From contig NC_061064.1 in assembly GCF_021917145.1 (NCBI RefSeq), positions 4,259,203 to 4,323,202 on the forward strand: 64,000 nt of DNA. Reading direction: 5' to 3'. Below are positions 22,501 to 57,095 of the stretch, one piece after another. The notes under the pieces were generated by a model. It was not told where the DNA came from. It worked only from the letters and a program-made list of their open reading frames with translations, and searched no databases. Made by a program: the position numbers and the translations under genes. The stretch's first letter is position 1. Each line of letters starts with the position of its first letter. This stretch comes from Hypomesus transpacificus (Eukaryota > Chordata > Actinopteri > Osmeriformes > Osmeridae).

Positions 22501-24847
22501 ACAGAATTGTATCTCTGTATTCATGGTCCAGCGGTGGTCTTGAACTACCATTGATGGTCATTCTATTCAATGCCATATGTCCAAGATTCAACATTTCCAG
22601 ATTGGAAAACCCCCTTTGTTTTGCTGACAATGCGTGGAGCAGGACAGGAAGCAGCCCGGAGGAATTCCACTGATGACTCAAGGTCTTTTCCGTCTCCTCC
22701 TACACCACATGTCCACAGACTTCCACCCCGGCTCCTCAACTTCCCATGACAATCAGTGCTTTTACACACCAGTATTTATGTATCACTGCTTACATCCACA
22801 ACAAGCTGTGCAAAGGGAGGAATGTGTGAGAAGCTGGTCGAGGTTTGCTCTCACTTGACCTCGTGGCATCTTCGGAAAGCATCTAAACCCTGGACTCCCT
22901 CACCAGTTCAAAGTCGGAATCCAACTTCAACCACGAGGGTCGACTTGAGAGGCGTTTGACACGGAAGTCTGTGGCCAGTTCAACTCAATGACCTTTGACC
23001 TGCAGTCAGTCCTATTTTGGAGGGCACCCCTGATGTTGCTGCCCCCTCTGAGGCATGACGGGCTGGGAGTGTAACCCTGCACCCTGGGGCCCTGCAGAGC
23101 AGCAGAGCTCAGTCGGTGACTGAAGTTTACCAGAGGGAACATACTGACAACCATGTGGCTGCCCCTCGACACCACTCTGTGGATTAAACTACAGAATATC
23201 CCATGGACCTAACCCCGTCTTGGACCGTCCAACAGTAGAATGGTGAGTGGTTGACCCTGGTGAAGTCGGAATCATCGGAAGGTCGATGGTATTTTCTGCA
23301 GTTTCATGAGAAGCTCAGAGATATCACTCCAGTTGAATTGACACCTGAGAACTTGTTGTTTGAAATGAGCAGTATCCATTAAGCCTTTCCGCCTCTGCCT
23401 GTGTCCACACTGTTTATTCATTTAATGTAATTTCATTCTAAAAGCGGAGTAGCACAGACTGTGTGGCTTGCCGTGTCTATTTTCAGACGCTCATGGCAAC
23501 ACTGAAGGGCATAATTGCCCCTATAATCACATGTTACAGAGGAAGGACCTGCATTTACAAGCATAGGACATCTACCCAGCTGGGTGTGTGCATGAGATCA
23601 GTCAAGGCTGTGGGAGTGTGTGTACGTGCTTGTGTGCATACATGTGAGTGTGTGTTAGAGTCTATGACCCACTGTACTGCCCACTGTTCTGTCCGCCTGT
23701 GAGCGTGGATCAGACTGGACCAGTGTCGGGCGCCAGTGGGCTGAGGGTGAGAAGGGAGACATCTACAGTCAGAGGGGGAACAGGGGAAGGCTTTGTTCCC
23801 TGTGTCACTGCCCCTCAGTCACTCAAACACTGGACACGATTGTCAGAGATGACCACAGCATTGCCCAGCTGCCCTCTCTGACATGACATCACAGAGAGAA
23901 AGAAGAAGAGAGCTAGAAATCATGTGTTTGGTCCTATCCTCCATTGTGTTATTTCACTTACTACAGTCAAAACTCGGCTCTTAGTTTTGCTGTAAGGATT
24001 TTGACCTAGGGTAAAAACATGTCCATTTGAAGATATCTTTCCAAAAGAAAAGTTCTGATTTTTTAATTTTTTTTATTTTGAAAGTGATTGATTTGGTGGT
24101 GGAGATTTGCCCACATGCAGCTCTTTTTTCCTTCAGATTTTTACACGGTTGACCTGTCTTTGCTTGCTTGACAGAGCAAAGCTTCACATTCCAGCTATCC
24201 CTGATAAAACATGCAGAAAGAGGAGAGGGAGAGAGAGGGCAGAGATATCAGAGGCTGCCGGGTATCTCCTTTCATCCAAAATCCTGAATCCTGAGAAGAA
24301 CAAGACAAGTGTGTTGTGTTTTACCCATAGGTAAATCATAGGATATGGAATACATAGGACTTCCTGATAACTGGAATAAGGTATTTACCTCCCAATCAAT
24401 TACAACATGTTTGTTAATGTTTGAGAGGAGGGGGGGGGAGTTAAAAGCTGCCTGTCTCATGGTTGTTATGTCTTATAGTTTATTTATCTTTTGTTCTCCC
24501 CACTTGAGGATCAATAACATCTTATCTTGTTCAGACGCTCAACTTAATCTTAGAGATACTCGGGCGTGCTGACTCATTTGTGTTGTCTGTGTGTCCAGGA
24601 CATGTCATGTCCTCAGGGGTTTTCCCTTGCCAGGAGGTAAGCATGTGTTCACAGCTGGACGGAGTCCGCAGCATCTGTCTGTGAAGTCAGAGTGAATGTT
24701 TGTGTCTGTGTGGGTGTACTGTGAGCGTCTGTGAGTCTCTTCATGTGTATATGCGTGAGTCACAGTGATTCACGGGCAAGATGCAGTCAGTGTGCAGTAG
24801 CTATCTTGCACCTGCTGCACTTGAGATACACACAACATCCTGCTGTA

Positions 24848-24891
24848 GTGTGTGTGTGTGTGGGGGGGGAGGGGGGGGGAGGGGGGGGGGG
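24848..24891. repeat. (GT)n followed by G-rich runs
   Basis: A GT run, then three blocks of eight to eleven G separated by single A. Such G blocks can form quadruplexes; length is uncertain. Confidence 0.85.
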
Positions 24892-25278
24892 TGCATGACA
24901 TGTTGACTGAAGTGAATTTAGTCTGATAAGAGGAAAAGCTAAGTCTGTGGTCAGTTTTGGAATGATAACATGGCCGGCCAAATGCTGTTTCATGGTCAGA
25001 AGGTGGCGACAGAGGTGACGATCACAAGCTATTTGAAGCCTTTCACTCACGACAAATCATATTTCAACATAAACCAACGACAGCTTCTCTATGGGCAGCC
25101 CCCACCTTACCCCACCCATCAGTTTGCGGAGACAATTACCCAGTATTCACTGGGCCCCACACAGAGCCACGTGACAGGAGCTGAGAAGTGGGACAGAAGG
25201 GTCTCTAAGGAGAGCAGTGTTCCCATTGGCTCCTTCATCATGTGTGTCCATGTGTGCGGATGTTCCGGCAGGATCTCC

Positions 25279-25296
25279 ATGTGCCAGACGGAGTGA
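25279..25296 (+). other. Short uORF just upstream of the phldb1 start
   Basis: ATG TGC CAG ACG GAG TGA (MCQTE) ends 17 nt before the phldb1 ATG at 25314. It would be transcribed if the exon begins at the AG acceptor at 25270-25271. Functional weight is unknown. Confidence 0.3.
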
Positions 25297-25313
25297 GTGA
25301 CAGCGCCGCCAAC

Positions 25314-46279
<20,966 letters not shown>

Positions 46280-47015
46280 GGGACAACAGGGTTCCAGACC
46301 TGTACAATACCAGGAGATAGCATGGGTCCTCTCCCAAACACCCACCCTCCGCTCTCCCTCTCACCGGCCACGTGAAACTCTGAGGACGGGACTCGGGTGA
46401 TCTGGGATGGACGTCTCCACATACGGTGGCTTCTCTGGTGCTCACACTTGTTGTACCATGAGTCAAAAATACTAAGGAAATGAAAGGGAAGCTTTTTTAC
46501 TTAATCTGTTCAATAGTCAATCTAAGAGTTGTATTTATACTGCGTGATTGCCATGCCTGGTTAAATGAGTTTATACTACCTGCCAATGACTCCATTAAGG
46601 GAACTGTGTATGAAGACTGAAAGTATATAAACAGTATTTCCTTTTTCATTTCAAAATAATATGTATGCAGTTTCAGTTGCCAATGAACCTAATAGTACAT
46701 ATTTGACTAAATGCTCATTTAATTATTTTATATTGTGTTACAGACTATTCTGTTGAAATGTTTGTAACATATACTGTATTCTTTACTGTTTTTCTGTATG
46801 TTTGGACAGTGTCAAGAAATTAATCCGTTTTATATTCTTTAAAAAATACTTTTCATAGGGAGATCACATGAACATGCTTGCATTTCAAACCAGTGTCAGG
46901 TTGAAGACAACACAAAACTGAAGCGTAAACAAAGCTTGGTACTTCATGTTATGTCATATGGTAACACTATCTTGTCATAAACAACTTTGAAATAAAACAA
47001 ATGCACAGGCCTTAA
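46280..47015 (+). other. phldb1: phldb1 3' UTR
   Basis: A non-coding AT-rich stretch follows the TGA at 46277-46279. AATAAA at 46991-46996 is a good poly(A) signal, giving a UTR of about 0.73 kb. Confidence 0.65.
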
Positions 47016-50000
47016 GTATCATTTTATTTCAGGCATGTAATTGTACTACACATTATTTTTTCTCTTAAAACAAATTTGAGTCCTCTCAAAACTGACATTA
47101 TTTACATCATTAACTATCTTCAACACTGCTGCACTAAATAGGAAAATATGCTGGAAAAGTAAATGAGTGCATTTTAAGAATTATCCATAAAAATAACTAT
47201 ATTTGTTACCCTTGGCCACAATAGTTACACTTCAAATGTCTCAGCGCCTGTAACACAAGAAGATTAGCTGTAAGAACTAAATCCTACCCAGATTAATGTA
47301 GAATAACCACTTTGCTTAGTGAAATTCAAATGGAAATAACTGTCAAGTGGATTTCTGCAGTCGGTTAAGTCTCGAAATGTGAAAGTGACACTTCACCTAG
47401 TGCTGCGTGTGTTGACAGACCAATGATAACGTGAGACTGGATTCCTTGTGATTAATGCATGTTTGAGATCCTATTAGGGTGGTGGGGCCTAGAAGAGACA
47501 TGCAGGTAACTGCAGGAAACCACCATGCAAAATATTCAGTCGGCTTCATTTGTAGGCTGGAAGTGGAGCAAAAGAAAGACATGGCCTGATGTTGATAGAA
47601 GCCTGCGTAATCTACAGGACCTTCAGCCCCTCAGCCGTCTGAAAACATACACACGCCGTCCTAGAAAACACTGGCCCTTTAATGTCTGTGAACATGACAG
47701 AGATGATCAACACAGGTCTTTGTCTGACATTGAGAAGTCCATGCATGCCATACCTGAGAGCCCCTAAGGTGCCGTGCTGAATAATGAACAGCTCTTTGAG
47801 AGGGCAGTGGGTGCTCATTACCATGGCGATGAGCGCGAGTGACACCCGGCTTCAGTGTTGGTAAAATATTAATGAGCATCGGGTGATCTCCCTCCAGTTT
47901 CACACGCACAGATTGACATGGTCCCCAGGCCTTTAGCACACTAATAGGAAGGTCTGGTACTGAAAATGCAAGGGTCTCACAGGGTGTTGTCAATATTAAT
48001 GGCAGATATCAAGGAGTGTGTAAAAACAACCTAAAAGAGGAGAAAATGAAGACATCTTTGTGCTCTTAGGAGGAGCACAGAGATGATTTTCTGTCAGATG
48101 AATTCTGGCACATCATTCAAAACATGTTTTCACAAGTTTCCTTTGGAACATGCAGGCCAGAGATATTAGCACCACTAAATTATTCTCTGTCACTATGTGA
48201 GTTCAAAGTGATTTAAAAGAGATACGAGAGGAATGTGCATGCCCATTCCTGACAATCCACACACGCAGATTTCACACACAAACACAAAAGGGAGCTCATA
48301 TGAAGAATGTGCAAACCATGAAAAACAATATTTAACCTGCAAAAAGGCGAACGAAAACTGTCAAATAAAACCACACGATACATCCAAAGCATAATACCAA
48401 TTGTGTCCAGATGAGGGCAATGAATTCCGCTTTTATGAAACGTTTTACAGCACTATGTGCTACAGCTTATGAAACAAGCATGTCTTGAAAAGCCACAATT
48501 TTGCACTGTAACCTTTCAAAACACTGCATGTCTGTCATAATGCATCCAAACAACATTGGAACATCGGTGATATAAATGACAGGACACATTTTTGGTGACA
48601 GGTAACAAACATATGAAATACATATGAAATTACATATTAAAACACTTTTCCTATACATGGTGATTCAACCCAAATTTGCACATACTGCATGTCTTATTGT
48701 GGAGAAGTAAACAATACATTTAATAACAAATTAAGCTACCTAGACAATTCCACATGACTATGGGCTTTGATTCATTATTACAATGGTATATTAACTGTCA
48801 AGAACCAGATGAGTGTAGGTTAACTAAATCTCTGTTCTTTGAGAGGACACACCCAGAGTTCAAAGGAAATAGGTAGCGGGCTCCAGGGCTCTTGAGCACC
48901 TTGTGAAGAATAACTTGACACTTCACGAGCACACTGATGACATTGAGGAGCCACTTGAGACTTGATTGCACTTGACTTAGAAACCTTGCTTGACTAAAAA
49001 AATAAAAAGGATTTTTCTCTGACAGTATTCGCAGTGGCACCTTTGTGGCACTTGATTGTTGTTGGTTAAGTTTTTCTTAAGTTTTTACTTCAGTCTTCTC
49101 CACTGCTTTTGAAATGTATGACACATTAGTATTACTAGAAGAATGAAAAGTTGCATAGGCCTTTGTTATAGTGTGCACGTTTACATTTACATTGAGTCAT
49201 TTAGCAGACGCTCTTATCCAGAGCTACTTACAGTAAGTACAGGGACATTCCCCCGAGGCAAGTAGGGTGAAGTGCCTTGCCCAAGCACACAACATAATTT
49301 TCCACGGCCGGGAATCGAACTGGCAACCTTCTGATTAATAGCCCGATTCCCTAACCGCTCAGCCATCTGACTCCACATTTGGCGTAAATTGTTTTCTTAG
49401 AGGTAAGAGGCGCAATACTTTTTGGGGATCAAGAGAGCGCCATCCTTACAAATATCCTTACATCCCCAAGGACTATAAAACCACCTGGCCTCTTTATTAT
49501 AAAACAGCGCTAAATGATCGCATTTCCTTGTGGAATACAAAATAACGCAACCAGACATAAATCTGTGGTTTCACTAATTGAAATAAAAGCTGTTTTTTTA
49601 TCGCATGATAGAAAGAAAGTGCCGCTTAACTTTTTGCTTTGAGCTAATAGAGTACTGTCTGAAGGTTCGTTGAGACATGTAAGCCTACAGTAGGCTAAGC
49701 CTGCAGACAAAGAAATATGCAAGCTAAACATATTAATGGAAAGCGTCCCTGCGGACTGCCTGCATTTCTATTCACAAGTCATTCTTCAACTTCAAATGTT
49801 TTGATCGTATGTTCAAGGATAGGAAAGTTGAAGACAACAATGAATTCTGAGAGAGATAGTGATGAAATGGTGATGTAACTCTTACTAATGTGCCATACAT
49901 GCACATGGCATGCTGCGCTTTCTTTTTGCTTTACTCCAAGTGTAGAGTAAATTTTCAACCCATCACTGTAACCGTTTCAACAGGTTATAGCCGACTTGGT

Positions 50001-52260
50001 GTTGGCTTTATGTTTCATATTGCGCTTTATGAGCAACGCGTGTGAGGTAATAAAGCCTGAATTGACAATTACAGAAATGCATTAGCCTGTAATTGTTGTG
50101 CCATCCCTTTTGATATTAATAGGCATTCAATTACTAATTTATTCATGGTTACCCCTGCGTGCGTAAACCAACTAGGAAAATCCAATATTTGCTGCAACAC
50201 GCTCTATTAGAAATAAAGAATTGCACAGGAAAGCATTGGGAAAACATGAATACAGGGAAATACGACAGCACAGGCAAGGTGCATGGCTTTCTCACATGCT
50301 GCGCAAACAGAAGGCCCTCGGTGGACCAATTAGCGCGGGTCGCGAGAGGAGTCAGCGCTTTCCTGGGAGACATGCTAACTTCAACAACCATTATTATCCA
50401 GTCTCGTCTCCGTTACGATCGCGCTTGTGTAGATTGCATCAGGTTTCCCACAACTCTACTCTGAACCGTCATGCGTTAGACTAGTGTTAGACCAGGGTAA
50501 CCCACAAGACAACTTCAAAGAGCTGCTTTGATTTTGGAGGATGTTGAATAGTTGTAAGCAACAACAGGTGTACATAAGTTGTCCATCCCTTGGCTGTAAT
50601 TATTATAATTGTCCCACTGAAACGGTGTGTTTCCCCAGATTATAAACGATTTAAATATGATATTGTAGCAGAAACGATCATTAGGACTAAATCTCTTGTA
50701 CGTATTCAGCCCAATCTAGGCTTTATTCTTGGATATTAAAATTTTGCCAAACAAAACCATCAGCCTTTGTACTAGGCCATAGACTACCATTTTGGAATAT
50801 ATTCTTATACTACACACCATCACATCTAAATCCATAGTTGGTATATTTGCGCTGCTAAATTACAACTTCAGAGATGCAACTCAGCAAGTGAGAAGTGATA
50901 GAGAAACGGATGGAGACAAGAGCGAGAGCGAGCACTGCAAATCCCATGGCAACAGCAAGCACAAAACATGTCTAAAATAGGGGGCAGTGTTCGCTATTAC
51001 TATAGCAACAGGAAGATACAGCTCCTTCAATCAGCTTTAGGATTTGCTGAAAGGGGGAAAACAAGGCATTATTCTTAGCATAATCGTCATTAGCAAGCAT
51101 TAACACAATTAATTTGAACTAAGCAGCTGCGTCTCACTACTGTAAATAATAAACTACAAAGCGGACTATGAAGTGGCATCTCTTTTCTTTTTTTTTAACC
51201 AAGATCCCAACAGTAATAAAAAAGCCTATTGGCTGCACCCACAAGTGAATGCTCACTTGTGGCTATGTGTCTATAAGTTCCAGCATATAAAACACCGTTG
51301 CCTACTCATTCTGTAAACTGTAGTTACCCTATCCTACTCAAGAGTCGCGTTTAACATAAAGGTAAACAAGGAAACACTTTTACAGAATGCTCAAGTTAAT
51401 AGCCTATAGTGCATTAAAAGGCTAATACTAAACAGTCTACTGGATAAACAAAAATATGAGCTGCGAGAAGTAGCCTGCAAATAGAACATATGAACTGGTC
51501 ATTCGAGCTAACATCTAACGTTATCTATATTTCATTTTCGTTAATAGTTATTGCAGAAGTGGGTCTATGAATGCTGTTAAACATAATGAAGTTTCACTAA
51601 TGCACAAGTGCGCTTCCACACTACCAGGGACTAGGCTGCTTTCACTTGGGTTGGATTGTTGACATGGAACATGTGCACATAGAGCGGTAAACTGAAAACA
51701 GTCGAGCTGCAGTGTCTAGCTACAAGTCAGCCAATCGCATACTTGATACATAATTCCCCCAGCCAATGACAGAGCGACAAGTTCGGTCCATCCAGCGAAT
51801 CTGCTCTCTGCCTGAAGCCTGATGCAATTCAGTTGCAATAGCAACCACCCATCTCCTGATATTGTATTCTTCCTCGTTGAAAGATAAATCAAGTAGTCCC
51901 TTGTAAACAATGAATAAATGAGTTGTTTACGCATTGTAGCATCAAACTCTGTTTCATTTTCACATATCAAGCGACAAAGGCTACGCACATCATATAAGCC
52001 TCACAGACAAGACGTATTTAACTGCCAACCCATGATCTTAATGTGAGTATAAATCGCTAGTGTAGTTGCAGGTTTCTTCAACAAAACAGGTATTTTATTT
52101 CCCTGACTGTTTTTTTTTTTTTTTTTTTTTACATGGTAGAGGGCGGAGGAATCTACAGCATGGTTTGCCCTCGTGACGCAGCCGGTTGCTAGGTGTGAAT
52201 GAACTGATGCTGCCTCTCAATTAATCGTACCTCAGTCTTCAAGTTCATCACAACAAAGCT
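47016..52260. other. Intergenic region between phldb1 and atf5
   Basis: No coding exon was recognised on either strand; open frames are short and without motifs. It holds one full SINE (49180-49376) and a poly(T) run at about 52110-52131. The right end must contain the atf5 promoter; its start site was not located. Confidence 0.6.
49180..49376 (-). mobile_element. Full-length tRNA-derived SINE
   Basis: The reverse complement gives the same head ('gtcagatggctgagcggtta', then a B-box 'gttcgattcc'), body and 'agcgtctgctaaatgac' tail as the element at 25426-25614. The two copies differ at scattered sites, including an 'ataattttccacgg' segment beside the B-box. A target duplication was not clear. 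Confidence 0.9.
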
Positions 52261-52305
52261 GCAAGCCGACTTGATTTACACTATCCCGGATAATCCGAGG
52301 AAGAC

Positions 52306-52317
52306 ATGGCTTTCTAA
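52306..52317 (+). promoter_or_regulatory. atf5: atf5 uORF1 (three codons, MAF)
   Basis: ATG GCT TTC TAA in the leader exon, with G at -3 and G at +4 (good initiation context). It corresponds to the three-codon uORF1 of mammalian ATF4/ATF5 mRNAs, which lets ribosomes resume scanning. Its stop lies 82 nt before the uORF2 ATG, close to the spacing known for ATF4. The transcript start is upstream and was not defined. Confidence 0.75.
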
Positions 52318-52399
52318 ATTGTTTAGAACTCTGATCCGAGACAACTCCGTGCTTTGCTCTTGCAACGCACCCCGAACTCACAACATTTTCAGCAAGAAT

Positions 52400-53663
52400 G
52401 GAGTAAGTTTAACATGTTGCTTTGTATCATCACTCAGGCTAAAGCGTTCAAAACTTTAGACTATTATTGTAGACTAATTTAGACCGTTCCATTACGGGTG
52501 TCATGCCACATTTCTTTGTTTGATATGCATGTTTATTTTTCATCGGAATAGCTAGTTCTTATAATAATTGAATCGTAGGTTGTGACTACAGGACATGGTT
52601 AAAATCTCTACATGGACATAGACTAACCAAGACAAAAGTTATTTTGAAAATGAAACGTCGTTTGACTGAACTGACATTTGTCGTGATAATCTTTTGGGTG
52701 AGAAATGTTTGTGCATGTATTGTAGCTACATTTGCGCTTGGAATAACTTCATTAACTTTCTTAAACTTGTATTCTACGGATTGTGTGATGTTTTATCTTT
52801 TGCTGACTATAAGTATCTGCTATTGTCAACATATGACATATAAGACACCTTTATCGATTCATGACTTTAGCCTTAAGAGTGCTCTGTTGTGCTTTTCAAA
52901 ATAGTGAGATCTAGGCTATACCATTCAAGTCTTGTGAATTATATAGATTATAGGTGAGCACATAGGTGGACACAAAAGTGAGTTTGTGATATTCTCTCAA
53001 CATAAACTAGCATTACGTCACTGGTCTATCCCACGTGTTTGCATCGCATCATATGTTACTCCACAGAATGTTACTCGTTTGTTTATGGAGTTTTTTTTAC
53101 TTTCACGTCCTTTTTGTTTTGCTGTGACATTCCACCAAAGTAACGTTCCTAAAAAAATTATGCGTATATATATATATATATATATATATATTCAGCCAAT
53201 GCAGGTAATGCAATTTGCTATTGTGATAGTTATTCTTTGTTTAGCTTTTTTTGAAGAGGTCAGAACAGGACAGAGGTTTGTTCTGGCAATTGTGCCAAAA
53301 CAAAGTAACTTACTATGACTTGCATTGTGATAAGAATAATGTATCCATACTATGTAGGAAAACTAACTTTATATGCAATGGCATGTTTTATTTGTTTTAA
53401 GCATGTAATTACTTGATGGATACGTGAGAAACCACTATAGCGGTTTAACCCCCTATAACTCTTCACCCCATAGGGTTCATTATGCTCACCCAGACCTGCA
53501 CACTGTGGCTCAACTCTCAAACCCTACCGCCTCAAAGCATACCCTTGGACTTGGACTGAATCAAAAGACCAATATACAACATGATGGCAACAACAGCTCC
53601 TATTTGGAAGACTCTTCGCATCTGCCCGGCAGACCCCCTCACTCTCTCTCACCCACAGGCTAA
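52400..53663 (+). promoter_or_regulatory. atf5: atf5 uORF2, split by an intron and overlapping the main start
   Basis: The ATG at 52400-52402 lies five bases before the donor GGA|gtaagt (52404/52405). Joining to the acceptor at 53472-53473 gives ATG GA|G GTT CAT, read on to a TGA at 53661-53663: 64 codons starting MEVHYAHPDL. It overlaps the main start codon (53581) by 83 nt in another frame, as mammalian ATF5 uORF2 does. Under normal conditions it would block atf5 translation; under eIF2-alpha phosphorylation ribosomes would bypass it. The splice is inferred from signals and frame. Confidence 0.75.
53164..53191. repeat. (TA)n microsatellite in the atf5 leader intron
   Basis: An uninterrupted TA run of about 28 nt. 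Confidence 0.9.
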
Positions 53664-55553
53664 CCACAGCCAATCACAGGGGTGCAGGGGGGAGGTGCCA
53701 GAGGAGAGTCAGCACTTAATTGGTGAGTTGCAGCGAATACGCTTTTTTATATTTCCACATTTCAGGTGGGAACCGCACTGCAGCACATTCATTCTCCCCG
53801 AACAGTAAGTAATAAACTAGTTACCTCTTTTCTGATAAGTAGAGCAACTGAAATGTGAAAATATTGTTGTTATCCGCACACAGCATTCTCCACAACCTGG
53901 CTTCTAAAATGTTATGCGGTTTTAACATTTGAGATTAAGGACAATTTAAATACGTTTACCACTAATAGTAAATGATGATGTGTTGTGTTTTTTTTTCTTT
54001 TCCACACAGGTGATGGTCTTTCTGACTGGATGACGGAAGAAGTGGATTTCTCTTCTTACCTCCCACACCCTCATTCCTCTCCCTCCCCCAATTCCTCCCT
54101 CCCCCCATCTCCCCTTCAGAATGATATTCAGGTGCCCTCTGACTTGGAGGTCATGACCTCTCTGCTGCAAGAGGAACTTGCTCAACTGGAGGACTACTTC
54201 CTGTCCGAACCACTGCCAGAGAAAGGAGTCAAGTTGGGGAAATGCGACAAGGGTCCACAACCAGTGGGTCCCCAGTCATACTACCAACTGCCCTATCCGT
54301 CATACCCTACTTCCAACCAATCGGAATCCAGCCCTCTCCTTGTTACCCTGGCAACAGGGGAACTAGACCTGCTGAGCCTTTGTGGTGGGCCCATCGGTCG
54401 ATCCAAAAATCCTAGACATGTCCCTTACAGTTGCAGTCGCCCCAATGGGTGTAGCCGTAAAAGAGTTAATGATGGGGCGAGGTTAGGTGAGGTCTTTGAA
54501 AATAATTTGTGGAGTTCCAAAGGAAATAACTCAGGTAACTCATCAATGACTCTTCACGGTTACAGTGGTGTAGAAGACGAACGAGTGGTAGGGAAGGGCT
54601 ACTGTCTGGGCAGTGCAGTCGAAATTAGAAGATGCGCCATTCTTCCAAAGGGGGAAAAACCTTGTCGTTTCACAGAGGAGATTATAGGGGGAGGCAAAGT
54701 GGTTGGCGGTGGGTATGGCTTTGGTGGGCCTCTAGATGTTCCCAACAAGAAAGATGACCTGTTGATGTATGGTATGCGGGAGGTCGATGATATAGGTCCT
54801 AGTAGCAGTGAGATAGATGTGTTGAGTCATGTCAAAACTGGTGGCGAGATAGGAAAAGCCACCATTCCATGGAAGACAGAAGGCAGTGAGGGTTATCTTC
54901 AGACAACGCAACCAGTGGCCTATCACAGCTTCCATGGCGCCGTCAATGAGCAAGTTAAAGCAGAGAGTTTACAGCTGGGGCGCCAACATGACTTCCACTG
55001 TGGTTTCCTTGAGGATCAGGGTTCAAGTTGTCTTTCAGTTGATAGGGAGAGTCTGGACTTGGGGTCCCTAAACCACAGGCAATCGCGGGGTTCAAAGGAA
55101 GACTCCTGTTCGGTAAAATCAGAACTTGAAGCCAATCCAACAGAGTTCCCCCACGGAGAGCGCAAACAGAAGAAAAGAGACCAGAACAAAACCGCCGCTC
55201 ACAGGTATGATTCGGCCAAATACACATTCAGAGTTTATTACAAATGATTACAGCACGCTATCTATCCTTTGCCCCTGTCAAAAAATCATGATGATGGAGC
55301 ATAGACAGAGGTGATCCTTAGCTACATGTTTTACTGTTTTGATTTTTCTTAATCCAACTTCACCAGGTATCGCCAGCGGAAAAGGGCGGAGTTAGACATA
55401 CTGGAAGAACAGCTACATGGTCTTGAGGGGCGGAACCGGGAGCTTCGGGACAAGGCAGAATCAGTAGAACGAGAAATACAGTACGTTAAAGACCTGCTAA
55501 TTGAAGTATACAAGGCCCGTAGTCAGCGACTCAAGCAAGATACCAATGGGTAA
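53581..55553 (+). CDS. atf5: Activating transcription factor 5 (bZIP)
   Basis: Stress-responsive bZIP activator related to ATF4, nuclear. Three coding exons, 53581-53722, 54010-55204 and 55367-55553, joining to 507 aa, longer than the mammalian protein because of a long middle region. Start at [20 protein letters not shown]. The activation region has [14 protein letters not shown], split by the first coding intron (G|GT GAT) and matching the ATF5 GDGFSDWMTERVDF motif. The basic region [20 protein letters not shown] spans the last intron (CAC AG|G TAT). The leucine zipper reads [20 protein letters not shown]. The C-terminus [19 protein letters not shown] distinguishes ATF5 from ATF4. A second ATG follows at 53584. 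Two uORFs precede it. Which teleost paralogue (a or b) is not settled. Confidence 0.95.
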
Positions 55554-57095
55554 TGCCAAGTGATAATTTTATTTTATAAAAAAAAAAAAAATCTGAATGT
55601 ATTTTATTTTATATGAGAGAGGGGCAAAAATTGTATAATTGCATGTTTCAATTATGTTTTATTTATTTATTTTAATTTTAAAGTCAACCAACGATATTCT
55701 ATACTTACAACATACCACAATCTGCACTACTTAAAATCTAACCAACTAAGTCTGCACTGTGAAGCTGTAATGTTTTAATTGACAATCAATTTTGAATGGG
55801 TCTCTTGTTGATTGAATATTCTAACTGGGATGGGCTAGATTTCCATCAGAGATCTGTTATTTTTTATATTCCTGTAGACTATTTTTAAGTCCACAACGGC
55901 CTTATACCGGTCTAGATGTCAGTAACTTAGCCTACTGTATTTTCATCATGATTATTCAAACAACAGATATCTTCTTAGAATATTTGTAACAGCTTTAGGC
56001 TATTAATGTGTTCCAGATAAGTAATTTAAACTTAAGTAATACGAGGTAAAATTACCTTGAAGGAAGACTTGATGTTTTATATTGATATCGGTTAACTACT
56101 GGCTTTGTTTCCTCAGTTGCAAATTGCAATAGAGTACAATCAAATTTGCAGCTCAGGTTATGCAATTCATGTCCCTCAAACGTTAGTGATTTTTGAAAGT
56201 AGACGGGACTTTATACATTCAGATGTATCTTTGTTTGCATGGCTAAGACTTCATTGCTACTTAGCTGACACACTGCTTCTACATGACTGATACTATTGTA
56301 CACAGTTTCCATAGCCGCCTGACCTTATATGCTGTCTTTCAGAAAACTCACTTGTCTCTTTAATGTATAGTAATTTCTCTTCTCTCAAACGGAAGGTATC
56401 GTAAACTTGCTTCTGAGGCAAAAATGTTCAGGGGAAGTGATTTTATATATCTGTATTCTCTAATTTGTAAGACTTTTTTAATAGTATGTTGAAGGAAAAA
56501 GGAAGTTAGCCTTTGCTTATTTCTTTTAGTAATGTTATTTTTCACTTAAATGTTTGTGATACCTTTTCATGTTCTTTCTGGATTTTTCTTCTGATGATGA
56601 GGTTTGGACCATTTTTAATTCTCTTACTATTGTATAGATACTATTTTCATTTTCTGTTGGTCAAGTGTTTGACAGACTGCATTTAAATTGTTTTGAATAT
56701 ATAAGCTTATTTTTATTTGATTTTTTAGAATAGATCTTAATTCAAAACCCAGTAAGTGTGAAATGTATCATGGATATACACTGATGTTTGGTAAAATGTA
56801 TAACATTTGAATGAGCAGACTGAATGTTTTCTCATAATAAGCTCAGACATCTTGGCGTTATACAATCAATCATATTCATGAAAAAGGCTAGCTTTTGATG
56901 TAATATGTGAGAGACCTGTCATTTTGTAATAGATTATTATATCCAAAGCTTCGTGTAGAGAAAATTGTTTTGACAACGCTCAGCGAAAAGGCCTAGCATT
57001 CACTCGCAATTAATTTGACCGTCCTACGTAATATATTTTCTCTTTGTCACATGTCATTCGTTTACTTTTACCAAATAAAGAGAGTTGTGTGTGCA
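55554..57095 (+). other. atf5: atf5 3' UTR
   Basis: A long AT-rich non-coding stretch ends at AATAAA (57074-57079), followed by a GT-rich segment as expected for a cleavage site. Length about 1.5 kb. Confidence 0.65.

Larger units (their letters stand above)
16346..25271. other. Long stretch upstream of phldb1 with no recognised gene
   Basis: No exon of a known gene was recognised on either strand. Open frames here (for example 22015-22551 minus, 178 codons) show no family motif. The stretch holds purine-rich and GT simple repeats (19494-19560, 24848-24891) and probably the phldb1 promoter and non-coding first exon, which I cannot place. Confidence 0.5.

Noticed and set aside
22015..22551. 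178-codon open frame on the minus strand upstream of phldb1
   Set aside because: No recognisable domain, no conserved motif, no support from splice context; a frame of this length is expected by chance in about 10 kb of non-coding DNA.
50159..50484. Two overlapping plus-strand open frames of about 90-100 codons
   Set aside because: No motif, no homology recognised and no splice signals consistent with a gene.
53424..53473. Start of the genomic 79-codon open frame upstream of atf5 as the uORF2 start
   Set aside because: This part lies before the acceptor at 53472-53473 and is probably intron. The ATG at 52400, joined by splicing, gives the same frame and fits known ATF5 leaders.
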